Shown here: positions 43,768-53,522 of the stretch, in pieces
Position numbering within the stretch: position 1 is the stretch's first letter
Layout of the letters: the number at the start of each line of letters is the position of its first letter
Assembly: GCA_016219645.1 (NCBI GenBank)
Contig: JACRLR010000004.1
Location: 1 to 64,000 of the forward strand
Reading direction: 5' to 3'
From: Nitrospirota bacterium
GTDB lineage: Bacteria; Nitrospirota; Nitrospiria; Nitrospirales; Nitrospiraceae
Length of the DNA: 64,000 nucleotides
Made by a program: the position numbers and the translations under genes
Notes under the pieces: model-generated
Told to the model about the DNA's origin: nothing
What the model saw: the letters and a program-made list of their open reading frames with translations, nothing else
The model's database searches: none

Positions 43768-45036
43768 ATGCCGGCGCGATTTTTAAACTGGGTCATAGCG
43801 GTGATGACCGTAATGGTGGCGGGAACGGGTGGGGCGTTGCTACCGTCTCTCGTTCAGGCGAAAGAACCGATGCCCACGTTTGAACTCGACCGCATCATCG
43901 ACTTGGCATTGGAACGGAACCCGCTGATCGCGGGCGCTCAGAGTGTAATACTACAGAGCGAAGGTTTGCGGACCCAGGCAGGCGCGTTTCTCAACCCCAC
44001 GGTCGCCTATCAGACGGCGAACGGATTAATTCGTGACCCCGCCAACGGGGACAATAGGATCGAGCATAACATCACCGTGTATCAGCCGGTGGAATACCCG
44101 GGCATGCGGGCCGCCCGTCAGGAGGCAGCGGCCGCTGGTCTGGCCAGTGCGACGGTTGGCCTCGAAGAATCCAAGCTCAATCTCATTGCGGCGGTGAAGA
44201 CGGCATTCTACGAACTCCTCGTGGCGGAACGGACCGTAGACCTTCTTCAACAGAACTTGGAGACCGTTCAGGATGTTTCGCGTATTGTCAAAGCCCGCGT
44301 CCGGTCCGGTGAGGGAGCGCAATTCGAAGTGATAAAGGCGGAAGTGGAAGTGCTCAAAGCCAAGCAGGATTTGACAAAAGCCAAGAATGCCGTGCGCGTG
44401 AAACTCGTCGGCTTGGACACCTTGACAGCAGGAGGCTTGGGGGCTCGATACAAGGTGCAAGGAGATTTCCGGTCACTCCGTGACCGTCTGGATCCGGAGC
44501 AGATGGCGGCGAGGGATTTCTCACAACATCCCATTCTCCAGCGCCATGGGAAGTTGGTGGAGCAGGCTGAGTTCAGCGTCTCGAAGGAGCGGCAGGCCCG
44601 TGTACCGACCGTAACTCTGTGGGGCGGGTTTGCCAGAGAAATAGGCCGCGAGGCAGTGTTGGGGGGCCTGAGTCTGCCGACGCCTGTATGGTATCGACAG
44701 CAGGGGCATATCGCGACGGCACTCGGTACTCAGCGGAAAGAAGAAGCGGAGCTGATTCGAGCCAGGAATGACCTGAGCCGCGAACTGAATCAACATGCGC
44801 GCGAAGCGGAAACGGCGCAGGAACAGATCCTCGTCTACGAGGAAGGTCTGTTGAAGCAAGCGCAAGAAACACTTCGCATTGCCCAGTTGAGTTTCCGTCA
44901 GGGCGCTTCCAGCCTCCTGGATGTTCTCGATGCCCAACGGGTCCAACGCCAGATCACCGTGGATTACAATCAGGCTCGTTTCGAACTCTCTCTGGCGCTC
45001 ACGCGATTTGAACGAGCCCTGGGCGGTCCACTCTAG
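43768..45036 (+). CDS. outer-membrane efflux channel (CzcC/CusC, TolC family)
   Basis: The 422-aa outer-membrane factor of the second metal efflux system. Signal peptide about residues 1-31 (LVQAKE), then two TolC-type repeats with long amphipathic helices (LDRIIDLALERNPLIAGAQ; AQETLRIAQLSFRQGASSLLDVLDAQR at the C-terminal repeat, split by a turn). The ATG at 43768 follows GAAGGAGG. It is 15 bp upstream of the adaptor, so the order is channel, adaptor, pump. Confidence 0.9.
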   Translation: MPARFLNWVIAVMTVMVAGTGGALLPSLVQAKEPMPTFELDRIIDLALERNPLIAGAQSVILQSEGLRTQAGAFLNPTVAYQTANGLIRDPANGDNRIEHNITVYQPVEYPGMRAARQEAAAAGLASATVGLEESKLNLIAAVKTAFYELLVAERTVDLLQQNLETVQDVSRIVKARVRSGEGAQFEVIKAEVEVLKAKQDLTKAKNAVRVKLVGLDTLTAGGLGARYKVQGDFRSLRDRLDPEQMAARDFSQHPILQRHGKLVEQAEFSVSKERQARVPTVTLWGGFAREIGREAVLGGLSLPTPVWYRQQGHIATALGTQRKEEAELIRARNDLSRELNQHAREAETAQEQILVYEEGLLKQAQETLRIAQLSFRQGASSLLDVLDAQRVQRQITVDYNQARFELSLALTRFERALGGPL

Positions 45037-45051
45037 TTGCAAAGGAAGCTG

Positions 45052-46275
45052 ATGACCACTCCTAGCCAAAGTCTCGACCAATGCGCGCACCGGCGAAGTT
45101 GTCTAGGCCTGCTGTGCAGGGGATTCTTCGGCCTGCTGCTGTTGATATCACCCATGGGTTGCGACCGCGCGCCTGCCCCGGCAGAAGGAAACGGGCAGAA
45201 ACATTCGTCGGACAATGTCCATCTTGTTCGTCTTCCGCTGGAAGCGATTACCAAGTCTGGTGTGTCGATGGAGCGGGTCAGCCGAACAGCTTTTCGCACC
45301 TATCGTGACTTTCCCGGCGTTGTGCGGCCAAACGAAAACGCATTGGCGAATATTACGACTCTCGTCCGTGGGCGGGTGGCGGAGGTCCATGCCGATTTGG
45401 GACAGGCAGTCTTGCCCAAGCAACTGCTGGCGGTGCTCCATAGCAGTGATCTTGGGCTCGCCCAGTCCGCGTATCTAAAGGCCCGCGCGCGACGGCATGT
45501 CGCGGAACAGGCCTTTCAACGGGCGCAGTATTTGTACCAGGAGAAAGTCATCGGTCAGGCCGAGTTGCAGAGGCGAGAAGGAGAGATGATCAGTGTCCGT
45601 GCCGAGGCTCAGGAGGCGCACGAAGGACTCCGGTTGCTGGGCATGGAGGACAAGGAGATTCGGACCTTGGAGCAGACCCAGAAGATCCGCTCGCAAATCC
45701 CCATTGTGGCGCCCTTTGCCGGCCGGGTGATCGCGCGTGATCTCACGAAAGGTGAACTCGTCGATACCACCATTAAACTGTTCGTGGTTGCCGATCTCTC
45801 CACGGTGTGGGTGGTCGGGAATGTGGCGGAAAAGGATATCTCCTACTTGCACCGTGCGACCGTCTCTCCCAATGAGCCGGTCGAGATCCATGTGCCTGCG
45901 TATCCTGACGAAGTATTTCAGGGGACCGTCACCTATGTCGGCGATGTCCTTGACACAGCGACGCGGACCATGGCCGTGCGCCTGACCGTGGCGAATCCCA
46001 CCGGTCGTCTGAAGCCGGAGATGTTCGCCACAATCCGCGTCTTGTCCGAGCCAGAAGATGCCCTGGTCGTTCCAGAGACAGCAGTCCAACGCGATCGGGA
46101 TCACACCTTCGTGTTTGTGCAGAAGGAACCTGGGGTTTTTGAAGCAAGGACGATCAGAGTGGGTAACAAGAACGAGACCCTCGCCGAGGTTCTCGAAGGG
46201 GTGAAGGAAGGAGAAACGGTCGTCCGGGAAGGAGCCTTTATCTTGAAATCCGAGCTGTTGAAGCCTAAAGACTGA
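45052..46275 (+). CDS. HME-RND efflux periplasmic adaptor (CzcB/CusB-like), copy 2
   Basis: Membrane-fusion subunit of 407 aa. The N-terminus is a lipoprotein-like signal (FFGLLLLISPMGC). Lipoyl halves are RVAEVHADLGQAVLPKQLLAVLHSSD (broken by a turn) and VAPFAGRVIARDLTKGELV, with a helical hairpin between; the barrel domain has VWVVGNVAEKDI. It is clearly paralogous to the adaptor at 25979-27196 in every domain. The ATG at 45052 follows AAGGAAG. The pump gene starts 3 bp after its stop. Confidence 0.9.
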   Translation: MTTPSQSLDQCAHRRSCLGLLCRGFFGLLLLISPMGCDRAPAPAEGNGQKHSSDNVHLVRLPLEAITKSGVSMERVSRTAFRTYRDFPGVVRPNENALANITTLVRGRVAEVHADLGQAVLPKQLLAVLHSSDLGLAQSAYLKARARRHVAEQAFQRAQYLYQEKVIGQAELQRREGEMISVRAEAQEAHEGLRLLGMEDKEIRTLEQTQKIRSQIPIVAPFAGRVIARDLTKGELVDTTIKLFVVADLSTVWVVGNVAEKDISYLHRATVSPNEPVEIHVPAYPDEVFQGTVTYVGDVLDTATRTMAVRLTVANPTGRLKPEMFATIRVLSEPEDALVVPETAVQRDRDHTFVFVQKEPGVFEARTIRVGNKNETLAEVLEGVKEGETVVREGAFILKSELLKPKD

Positions 46276-46277
46276 GC

Positions 46278-49200
46278 ATGGTCGACAAACTTCTTGAGTT
46301 TTCTCTCCGCCGTCGCGTCTTGATCCTTACATTGGCCGGGTTTCTCACTCTTCTGGGGGCCTATGCCTTCCGCACCATTCCGATCGACGCCTTTCCCGAT
46401 GTGACCAGCGTGCTCGTCCAAGTGGTCACCAAAGCGCCTGGCTTGTCCCCGGAGGAAGTCGAGCGGCTGGTGACCTTTCCCATCGAACAGCAACTCACCG
46501 GGGTTCCGCATCTGACGGAACTACGCTCGCTCACCAAAGTCGGACTGTCGTTAATGACGGTGGTGTTCGACGATACCATGAACATCAACCTGGCCCGCCA
46601 ACTCGTGCTCGAACGGTTGATCGAGGTGCAGGAGAACTTACCGCCAGGGTCTGAACCGAGCATGGCGCCGAACAGCACCGGACTGGGAGAGGTGTATCAG
46701 TACTATCTGGAAGGCCCTCCGCATGCCGGGCTGGACGCTGCTGCTGCGGAACACGAATTGATCGAGCAGCGGACCGTCCAGGACTGGGTCATCCGGCCGT
46801 TTCTGAAGGCTGTGCCTGGCGTGATCGACGTCAACGCCCAAGGCGGGTATGTCAAACAGTACCAGGTGCTCGTCGAACCGGGGCTGTTGCACAAGTACGA
46901 CATCTCTCTGCACGACGTGTTCGTTGCCGTGTCAAACAACAATGCGAATGCCGCAGGCAACATCCTGGAGACCCATGCTGAAAAGTATATTGTCCGCGGC
47001 GTGGGACTGATCAAGAAACTGAGCGACATCGAGGACATCGTCGTGAAGGAAGTGGGAGGCACTCCGGTGCACATTCATGACGTCGCCCAAGTTCAGATCG
47101 GCCATGCCATTCGTCATGGGGCGGTCGTCCTGAACGGTCAACGCGAGGTGGTAGCAGGGATCGTGCTGATGCTGCGCGGCGGAAACGCCCGCGACGTCGT
47201 GGAGGGCATCAAGGCCAAGCTCGACGAGATACGGGACAAGGGTATGCTGCCGGCAGGTTGGAAGATCGTGCCGTTTTACGATCGTATCGAACTGATCTCG
47301 GCCGCCTTGAAGACCGTCTATAAGGCGCTGGGTGAGGGAATTCTCCTGGTGGTGGTTGTGCTGTTCCTGTTCCTGGGCGATACGAGGAGCGCCTTGATCG
47401 TGGCGGCGACACTCATCCTGACGCCGCTCGTGACGTTCTTCGTGATGGATCAGTTCGGTCTCACGGCCAATCTAATGTCTCTGGGCGGCCTGGCCATCGC
47501 CATTGGCATGATGGTCGACGCGTCCGTGGTGGTGGTGGAAAATGTCCACCGGCATCTGTCCGACCCCCGCCACCAGGGCTTGCCCAGGAAGTCCATCATC
47601 CTCAATGCCGGTCGGGAAGTCGCCCGCCCCGTGGTCTTCGGCATTTTGATCATCATCATCGTCTTTATGCCGATTCTCTCTTTCGAAGGCATGGAAGGCA
47701 AAATGTTCAAGCCGATGGCCTATACCATCATGATCGCCCTCATGGTGTCGCTCATCCTCTCGATCACCCTGTCGCCGGTCTTGTGTTACTTGTCTCTGCG
47801 GGCAGGCCACAACGACCCGGATCCCTTGGTGCTCCGATGGGCCAAGCGCGCCTACATTCCTCTGCTGCGCTGGGCCTTAGGACATCGGAGCATCGTACTG
47901 ACCACGACGGCGCTCATGCTGGTAGGGAGTCTCGCACTCTTTCCATATTTAGGGACGGAGTTTGTCCCCATTCTGAATGAAGGCACCATGGCCCCCCTCA
48001 CGATCCGGTTGCCGAGCATTTCTTTGGGGCAATCGATCAAGATTGAAAAAGAGGTGCAACAGGCGGTCATGGAGTTTCCCGAAGTGCAGATGATGGTGTC
48101 CAAAATCGGACGCACGGAATTGGCGAATGATCCGCAAGAACCGAACGAGAGCGATTCGGTCGCGATGTTGACTCCGATCGACACCTGGACGACGGCCACC
48201 ACAATGGCGGGCCTGAAAGAGCGAGTGCGTGAACGGCTGGCACGGGTGCCCGGCGCCAACTTTCTGATCAGCCAGCCGATCCAGCAGCGGGTGGACGAAT
48301 TGATTTCCGGGGTGCGCGCCGAGGTGACGGTCAAACTGGTCGGACATGATTTGGACGAGCTGCGTCGGACGGGGGATCAGATCGCCGGCATTCTCCGCAC
48401 GATTCGAGGTGTGAAGGATCTCAAAGTCGAGCAGCTCTTCGGCCAGCCCTATATCACGATCGATATCGATCGGGGTAAGATCGCGCGACACGGCATCAAC
48501 GTGGCGGATATACGCGAAATCATCGCGACCGCGGTCGGAGGAGAAGCCGCAACCAGGGTGTACGAGGAGAATCGGCGATTCAATTTGATCCTGCGGTTTC
48601 CGGAACAATATCGGAACAGTATCGAGACGATCGGGAACATTCGACTGTCGGACCGCAATGGGGCCTTCATCCCACTCGGCGATCTCGGTACCATCCGGAT
48701 GCACGAAGGACCAGGACGGATCAACCGCGAGAATCTCCAGCGGTACCTGCCGGTCAGCTTCAATACCCATGGACGGGATATCGGGGGTATTGTCGCTGAG
48801 GCGCAGGAGCGGATGGCCCGAGAGGTCCGACTCCCGGAGGGATACCATGTCGTCTGGGGTGGATCGTTCGAAAATATGCAACGGGCGATGGCCCGCATCA
48901 AGATCATCGTTCCGATCACCATCGCCGTGATTTTCGTGCTCCTGTTCTCGTCGTTTTCCTCGCTGAGGCAGGCGGCATTGATCATTCTCAATCTCCCCTT
49001 TGCGCTCATCGGCGGAATCGTCGCGTTATGGATTACAGGGGAGTATCTGAGCGTGCCGGCCTCAGTCGGATTCATCAATCTGTTCGGCGTAGCTGTCTTG
49101 AACGGCATCGTGCTGGTATCCTATATGAATTCGCTTCGCCAGCAGGAGGGAAAGGATGTTCGGGAGGCGGTGCTGACCGGTTGTGTGATGCGCCTCCGGC

Positions 49201-49421
49201 CCGTCTTGATGACGGCGCTGGTCGCGTTGCTGGGACTTGTGCCGCTCGCCCTTTCTCAGGGGATTGGATCGGAGGTCCAACGGCCTCTGGCAGTCGTGGT
49301 GATCGGTGGACTCGTCAGTTCGACGTTCCTGACTCTTGTGGTCCTGCCGGTGCTCTATCAGTGGATAGAAGGCCGAGTTGCCCCTCCGAAGTCTCCAACG
49401 ATCGTTGCAACCGGCGATTGA
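46278..49421 (+). CDS. HME-RND heavy-metal efflux pump (CusA/CzcA family), copy 2
   Basis: Proton-driven inner-membrane RND transporter, 1047 aa, completing a channel-adaptor-pump operon. It is paralogous to copy 1 along its whole length, including SQPIQQRVDELISGVR. Helix 4 has AIAIGMMVDASVVVVEN, with Asp414 and Glu421; the MVDAS form resembles CusA (Cu/Ag) more than the DFG...VDGA form of CzcA. Metal prediction remains inference. No metal-responsive regulator gene or operator was seen upstream. Confidence 0.93.
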   Translation: MVDKLLEFSLRRRVLILTLAGFLTLLGAYAFRTIPIDAFPDVTSVLVQVVTKAPGLSPEEVERLVTFPIEQQLTGVPHLTELRSLTKVGLSLMTVVFDDTMNINLARQLVLERLIEVQENLPPGSEPSMAPNSTGLGEVYQYYLEGPPHAGLDAAAAEHELIEQRTVQDWVIRPFLKAVPGVIDVNAQGGYVKQYQVLVEPGLLHKYDISLHDVFVAVSNNNANAAGNILETHAEKYIVRGVGLIKKLSDIEDIVVKEVGGTPVHIHDVAQVQIGHAIRHGAVVLNGQREVVAGIVLMLRGGNARDVVEGIKAKLDEIRDKGMLPAGWKIVPFYDRIELISAALKTVYKALGEGILLVVVVLFLFLGDTRSALIVAATLILTPLVTFFVMDQFGLTANLMSLGGLAIAIGMMVDASVVVVENVHRHLSDPRHQGLPRKSIILNAGREVARPVVFGILIIIIVFMPILSFEGMEGKMFKPMAYTIMIALMVSLILSITLSPVLCYLSLRAGHNDPDPLVLRWAKRAYIPLLRWALGHRSIVLTTTALMLVGSLALFPYLGTEFVPILNEGTMAPLTIRLPSISLGQSIKIEKEVQQAVMEFPEVQMMVSKIGRTELANDPQEPNESDSVAMLTPIDTWTTATTMAGLKERVRERLARVPGANFLISQPIQQRVDELISGVRAEVTVKLVGHDLDELRRTGDQIAGILRTIRGVKDLKVEQLFGQPYITIDIDRGKIARHGINVADIREIIATAVGGEAATRVYEENRRFNLILRFPEQYRNSIETIGNIRLSDRNGAFIPLGDLGTIRMHEGPGRINRENLQRYLPVSFNTHGRDIGGIVAEAQERMAREVRLPEGYHVVWGGSFENMQRAMARIKIIVPITIAVIFVLLFSSFSSLRQAALIILNLPFALIGGIVALWITGEYLSVPASVGFINLFGVAVLNGIVLVSYMNSLRQQEGKDVREAVLTGCVMRLRPVLMTALVALLGLVPLALSQGIGSEVQRPLAVVVIGGLVSSTFLTLVVLPVLYQWIEGRVAPPKSPTIVATGD

Positions 49422-49429
49422 CCGACAGG

Positions 49430-49683
49430 ACAGATTGGTCAGTACAGCGTGGTTGCCGCGCTCATCCGGGAGAGCGCGGTGAAACCACTGGGTATGGCTG
49501 ATCGGGTCTGTTCGGTCTATCTGGTCTATCCGGTTTCTCTGGTTATCCGCCGAATCCGGTCCAACCACACACACGAGATAGACCAGACAGGCCGAATAGA
49601 CCCAATAGCAGTCTTCACAGACAGGTGGATTGTTTCAGCGCCCTACAAGGGACTGTTGACCGTGCACCCGGAGGATTTCGCAC
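49430..49683. repeat. TCTGGT-type palindromic repeat, copy 3
   Basis: The segment 49500-49610 pairs GGGTCTGTTCGGTCTATCTGG with GAGATAGACCAGACAGGCCG ... AATAGACCC over about 26 bp, with a loop rich in CCGG. It lies between the pump and the glucose-6-phosphate dehydrogenase gene and leaves only about 70 bp for a zwf promoter, which was not identified. Confidence 0.7.
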
Positions 49684-51147
49684 ATGTCGGAACATCAGGT
49701 TGAGCCCCACATCTTCGCCATCATCGGTGCAACCGGCGATCTGACGCGCCGGAAGCTTCTTCCCGCCTTGTACCATCTGCGCGATCAGGGGGTCCTGCAA
49801 AACCGCAACACGCTGATCGTCGGCGCCGCCAAACCCGAGATGGGCGAAGAGGAATTCCGGCGCTGGGCCATCGAAGGTCTGCGGCAAGCTGGTTGGCCTA
49901 ATGAGTCGGAGCTGCGCGTTTGGTGCGAAGAGAGTCTTCACTACCAGACCTTGCATGAAGGGGGAGTGCAGGACTATGGGGCATTGGCTATGTGCATCCG
50001 ACGGTTGGAGCAAGCGCACAATATGCCGGAGAATCGAGTGTTCTATCTGGCGTTACCACCGGACGTTGTGCCCATCGTCATGGAGAGGCTGGATCAGGTG
50101 GGGCTGCTCAAGAGCCACGGCTGGGTCCGTGTCGTATTCGAAAAGCCCTTTGGCCACGATTTTCACTCTGCCAGGCGCCTCAACACGACCCTGCATCAAT
50201 ATATCGAGGAATCCCAGATCTACCGTATCGATCATTACCTCGGCAAAGAGACGGTGCAGAACCTCCTGGCGTTTCGCTTCGCGAATCCGATCTTTGAATC
50301 GCTTTGGAATCGCAACATCGTCGAGAACGTGCAGATTACTGTTGCCGAAGATCTCGGCATGGAACATCGCGGGGCATACTACGACCAGGCCGGGGCATTC
50401 CGCGACATGGTTCAGAACCATCTGACCCAGCTCATGACGGTCGTGGCGATGGAAGTGCCGGTGTCCTTCGATGCCGCTTCGATTCAGGGTGAAAGACTGA
50501 AAGTCCTCCATTCCATTGCTCCAATCATTCGCCATGACGTCGTCTTCGGGCAATACACATCCTGGGAGATCGCCGGTCAGAGGATTCCCGGCTATCGTGA
50601 GGAACCAGGGGTTCCGAGTGATTCGACGACAGAGACCTATGTTGCTCTGAAAGCAGAAATTCACAACTGGCGATGGAAGGGGATTCCTTTCTATCTCAGG
50701 ACCGGCAAGCGCTTCCCGCGCAAAGTCACCCAGATTGCGGTAACCTTTCGCGAGGCGCCCACCCAAGTGTTTCGATCCCTTGAGCCTGGCAGTATTTCAC
50801 CCAATCAGTTGTTGATCATGCTCCAGCCCAACGAGGGATTTTCGCTCTGTTTCTCCGTCAAGAGCCCAGGGAGGCCCTTTCGCTTGAGCGACCATGCGCT
50901 GCAGTTCGACTATGGAAAAGCTTTTGGCCAGATTCCCGAAGCCTACCAGACGCTGCTCCGTGACGTGATGGTGGGAGATCAAACTCTCTTCGTCAGCGCG
51001 GATTTCACCGAGACGGCATGGCGCCTCTATGCTCCACTATTGACCGGGGAGAAATCTCTCCATTTCTACACTGCCGGCACCTGGGGACCCAGCGAAGCGG
51101 ATGCGCTGCTGGAAAAAAACGGGCACCGGTGGGGATTAGGCTGGTGA
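49684..51147 (+). CDS. zwf: glucose-6-phosphate dehydrogenase
   Basis: Oxidises glucose-6-phosphate to 6-phosphogluconolactone with NADP, the entry to the oxidative pentose phosphate route. The coenzyme-binding start is [18 protein letters not shown] (about residues 13-30) and the active-site signature is RIDHYLGKE (about 180-188); EKPFGHD precedes it. Length, 487 aa, is normal. The ATG follows CGGAGGA. No 6-phosphogluconolactonase or 6-phosphogluconate dehydrogenase gene is adjacent. A palindromic element starts directly after the stop. Confidence 0.95.
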   Translation: MSEHQVEPHIFAIIGATGDLTRRKLLPALYHLRDQGVLQNRNTLIVGAAKPEMGEEEFRRWAIEGLRQAGWPNESELRVWCEESLHYQTLHEGGVQDYGALAMCIRRLEQAHNMPENRVFYLALPPDVVPIVMERLDQVGLLKSHGWVRVVFEKPFGHDFHSARRLNTTLHQYIEESQIYRIDHYLGKETVQNLLAFRFANPIFESLWNRNIVENVQITVAEDLGMEHRGAYYDQAGAFRDMVQNHLTQLMTVVAMEVPVSFDAASIQGERLKVLHSIAPIIRHDVVFGQYTSWEIAGQRIPGYREEPGVPSDSTTETYVALKAEIHNWRWKGIPFYLRTGKRFPRKVTQIAVTFREAPTQVFRSLEPGSISPNQLLIMLQPNEGFSLCFSVKSPGRPFRLSDHALQFDYGKAFGQIPEAYQTLLRDVMVGDQTLFVSADFTETAWRLYAPLLTGEKSLHFYTAGTWGPSEADALLEKNGHRWGLGW

Positions 51148-51149
51148 GG

Positions 51150-51330
51150 AGAGGGAGTGGCCAGGTGCCCTTCTTGCTCGCAGAGGGCGCACGATCAGAA
51201 TGTGCTCCCTCGATGCGCGCAGTGGAAGACCAATCAGCCCCCAACCCTGAGAGATAACGAGCAAGCTTGGAGGGAGCAATTATATCGTTCGAGGCACACA
51301 GGGGGGGGACCAATCAGGGCACCCCTGTGT
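51150..51330. repeat. palindromic element with mismatched arms
   Basis: The left arm (GGGAGTGGCCAGGTGCCCTT, 51154-51173) is of the type in the innermost unit at 23877-23973, but the right arm (CCAATCAGCCCCCAACCC, about 51230-51247) is of the type seen at 31660-31681. The core between them (GCTCGCAGAGGGCGCACG ... ATGCGCGCAGTGG) is recognisable. AACGAGCAAGCTTGGAGGGA follows at 51257-51276. It looks like a recombinant of two units. Confidence 0.6.
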
Positions 51331-51382
51331 GGAGAGGGCGTGTGAACGTGGACGGGAGCGAGGGTGACCTTAGGATGTAGCG

Positions 51383-51880
51383 CTACGACGTACGAGCTCG
51401 TTTTCTCCGGCTTCCATAGGCCATCCAGGCGCCGAATAGTGCGCCGAGGATAATGCTCAGTGCGTCCAAGATGTATCTGTACCAGCCTTCCGGACCTATG
51501 ACTGCGTCAGCCTTGAACGCTTCAAACCATATGAAACCCAGGAGCGCTACTGCTGCGGCTGATACAAGCGCTGTCGTAATGGTCGCCACCTGTTTGTGAT
51601 ACTGTGGGACGACGTAGATCGTCATAGCCACAAGAGAAGCAGCGGCTACGATTCTGGTGATCGCGATAATGTATGTGCCTGTAATCAGCATTCCATCCAT
51701 ATCGGGCGCTTGCCAAAAAGCATCGAGCACTTCGTAGCCATGGATTAAGCCGAATGCCATTTCAATGGTCTGGTTTGCTCCGAACCAGGCCAAGAGACCG
51801 GCGGGAACGGCGATAGCCCATCGAAGGTATGTAATGGCTGGGTTGTTACGCATAGGTTGAGCGGGCATAGAGTGATTCAC
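51383..51880 (-). CDS. four-helix membrane protein of unknown function
   Basis: A 165-aa inner-membrane protein with four hydrophobic helices (about residues 19-38, 63-85, 97-120 and 133-152) and a strongly basic tail (GSRRKRARTS). I recognise no family. Possible starts are a GTG at 51880 and ATG codons at 51868 and 51853; none has a clear ribosome site. It is divergent from the ribonuclease gene. Confidence 0.6.
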   Translation of the reverse strand: MNHSMPAQPMRNNPAITYLRWAIAVPAGLLAWFGANQTIEMAFGLIHGYEVLDAFWQAPDMDGMLITGTYIIAITRIVAAASLVAMTIYVVPQYHKQVATITTALVSAAAVALLGFIWFEAFKADAVIGPEGWYRYILDALSIILGALFGAWMAYGSRRKRARTS

Positions 51881-52031
51881 CGGTTATGTTTATGGAGACA
51901 GCCGTAGCGTGGGACCACGCTGAGCCCCTATCATATAACTGGAACACATTCAGAACGCAATCGGGACTATGCCCCTCCGTCCGACCTTCTGGCGTAGACG
52001 AACTGATGACTCACTCAAGATTGGGGGCGAA

Positions 52032-53489
52032 ATGAAACATCATCGTGCAGACCTTAAGAGCATTGCTCGGCGAGCCATGATCGAACGCGGCCTCTTGCCG
52101 GATTTTTCTGCTGCTGCGATGGCTGAGCTTGCTCATATAGAGGCAGTGACCACCGACCGGCACTCAGACATCCGTGACCTGACAGGTCTCCTGTGGGCCT
52201 CGATCGACAACGACGATTCCCGAGACCTCGACCAACTCACCGTGGCTGAACCACGCCCTGATCGGTCTGTGAAGGTCCTGGTCGCAATCGCCGACGTAGA
52301 CGCACTGGTCACGAAGGAGTCAGCCCTGGACTCTCATGCCAAACACAATACGACGTCGGTCTATACGGCCGGCGACATCTTTCCCATGCTGCCGGAAAAG
52401 CTGTCGACCGATCTGACCTCTCTCGGCGAAGGGCAAGATCGTCTGGCGATCGTCGTGGAGATGGTGGTGGCGGAAGATGGATCGGTCCTCAGCTCGACCC
52501 TCTTTCGGGCCTTGGTCCGCAACCATGCGAAACTCGCCTATAACAGCGTCGCTGCGTGGCTGGCTGGGGAGGCGCCGGCGTCTGAACGGATCGAGGCTGT
52601 CTCCGGTCTCGATGGGCAGCTCCGTCTCCAAAGCCGGGTCGCACAGCAGCTCAAGGCACGACGGCATGAGCAGGGGGCGCTGAGTCTTGAAACCATTGAG
52701 CCACGAGCTGTATTTGAGGGTGAGGTGCTAACCGGTCTCAGGGTGGAGCAGAAGAATCGCGCCAAGGAACTGATCGAAGATTTTATGATCGCAGCGAATC
52801 AGGCGACGGTGTCCTATCTGAAAGAAAAGGGTGTACCCTCTTTCCGCCGCATCCTGCGCTCTCCCGAACGCTGGCAGCGGATTATCGAAGTGGCAGCGCG
52901 GTGGGGTGGGCAGTTACCCCCGGAGCCTGACGCCACTGCGCTTGAAGCGTTCCTTGTCACACGGCAGCAGGCAGACCCACTCAGATTTCCCGATGTATCT
53001 CTAGCCATCGTCAAGCTCATCGGCAGAGGCGAATATGTGCTTGATCAGTCGAAGGATGGCGCGCCCGAACATTTTGGGCTCGCGGTGAAGGGGTATACCC
53101 ATTCCACGGCTCCCAACCGGCGCTTTCCCGATCTCATTACCCAGAGACTGATCAAGGCGGCGCTGGCCGGTGCGCCGATGCCGTACAGGCCGGAAGAACT
53201 GAAGTATCTGGCCGGCCACTGCACCGAGAGAGAAAATGATGCGGAGAAGGTCGAACGGCGGCTTCGCAAATCCGCCGCCGCCCTTTTACTCGAATCGCGG
53301 ATCGGGCAGCGGTTCGACGCCATCGTGACCGGGGCGTCGGACCGCGGCACATGGGTCCGCCTCCTCGAGCCACCGGTCGAAGGTAGATTGGCGATGGGCG
53401 CGAGCGGCCTCGATGTCGGAGACAGCGTGCGAGTGGAGCTCGTGAGCACGGACGTCGAACGAGGGTACATCGACTTCGTCAGAGCTTGA
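52032..53489 (+). CDS. RNB-domain ribonuclease (RNase II/R-like)
   Basis: A 485-aa exoribonuclease of the RNase II/R superfamily. The catalytic Asp cluster is visible in IDNDDSRDLDQL (about residues 58-69), and the substrate-channel motifs HSTAPNRRFPDLITQR and ERENDAEKVERR follow near residues 360-400. A short S1-like C-terminal domain ends the protein. It lacks the N-terminal cold-shock domains of RNase II and R, so it belongs to the short branch. The ATG at 52032 follows GGGGGCG; a longer in-frame reading from 51969 is less likely. Confidence 0.88.
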   Translation: MKHHRADLKSIARRAMIERGLLPDFSAAAMAELAHIEAVTTDRHSDIRDLTGLLWASIDNDDSRDLDQLTVAEPRPDRSVKVLVAIADVDALVTKESALDSHAKHNTTSVYTAGDIFPMLPEKLSTDLTSLGEGQDRLAIVVEMVVAEDGSVLSSTLFRALVRNHAKLAYNSVAAWLAGEAPASERIEAVSGLDGQLRLQSRVAQQLKARRHEQGALSLETIEPRAVFEGEVLTGLRVEQKNRAKELIEDFMIAANQATVSYLKEKGVPSFRRILRSPERWQRIIEVAARWGGQLPPEPDATALEAFLVTRQQADPLRFPDVSLAIVKLIGRGEYVLDQSKDGAPEHFGLAVKGYTHSTAPNRRFPDLITQRLIKAALAGAPMPYRPEELKYLAGHCTERENDAEKVERRLRKSAAALLLESRIGQRFDAIVTGASDRGTWVRLLEPPVEGRLAMGASGLDVGDSVRVELVSTDVERGYIDFVRA

Positions 53490-53522
53490 TGGTGAGGAAG
53501 TGCCGGACTCTGGTTTGTCTGG

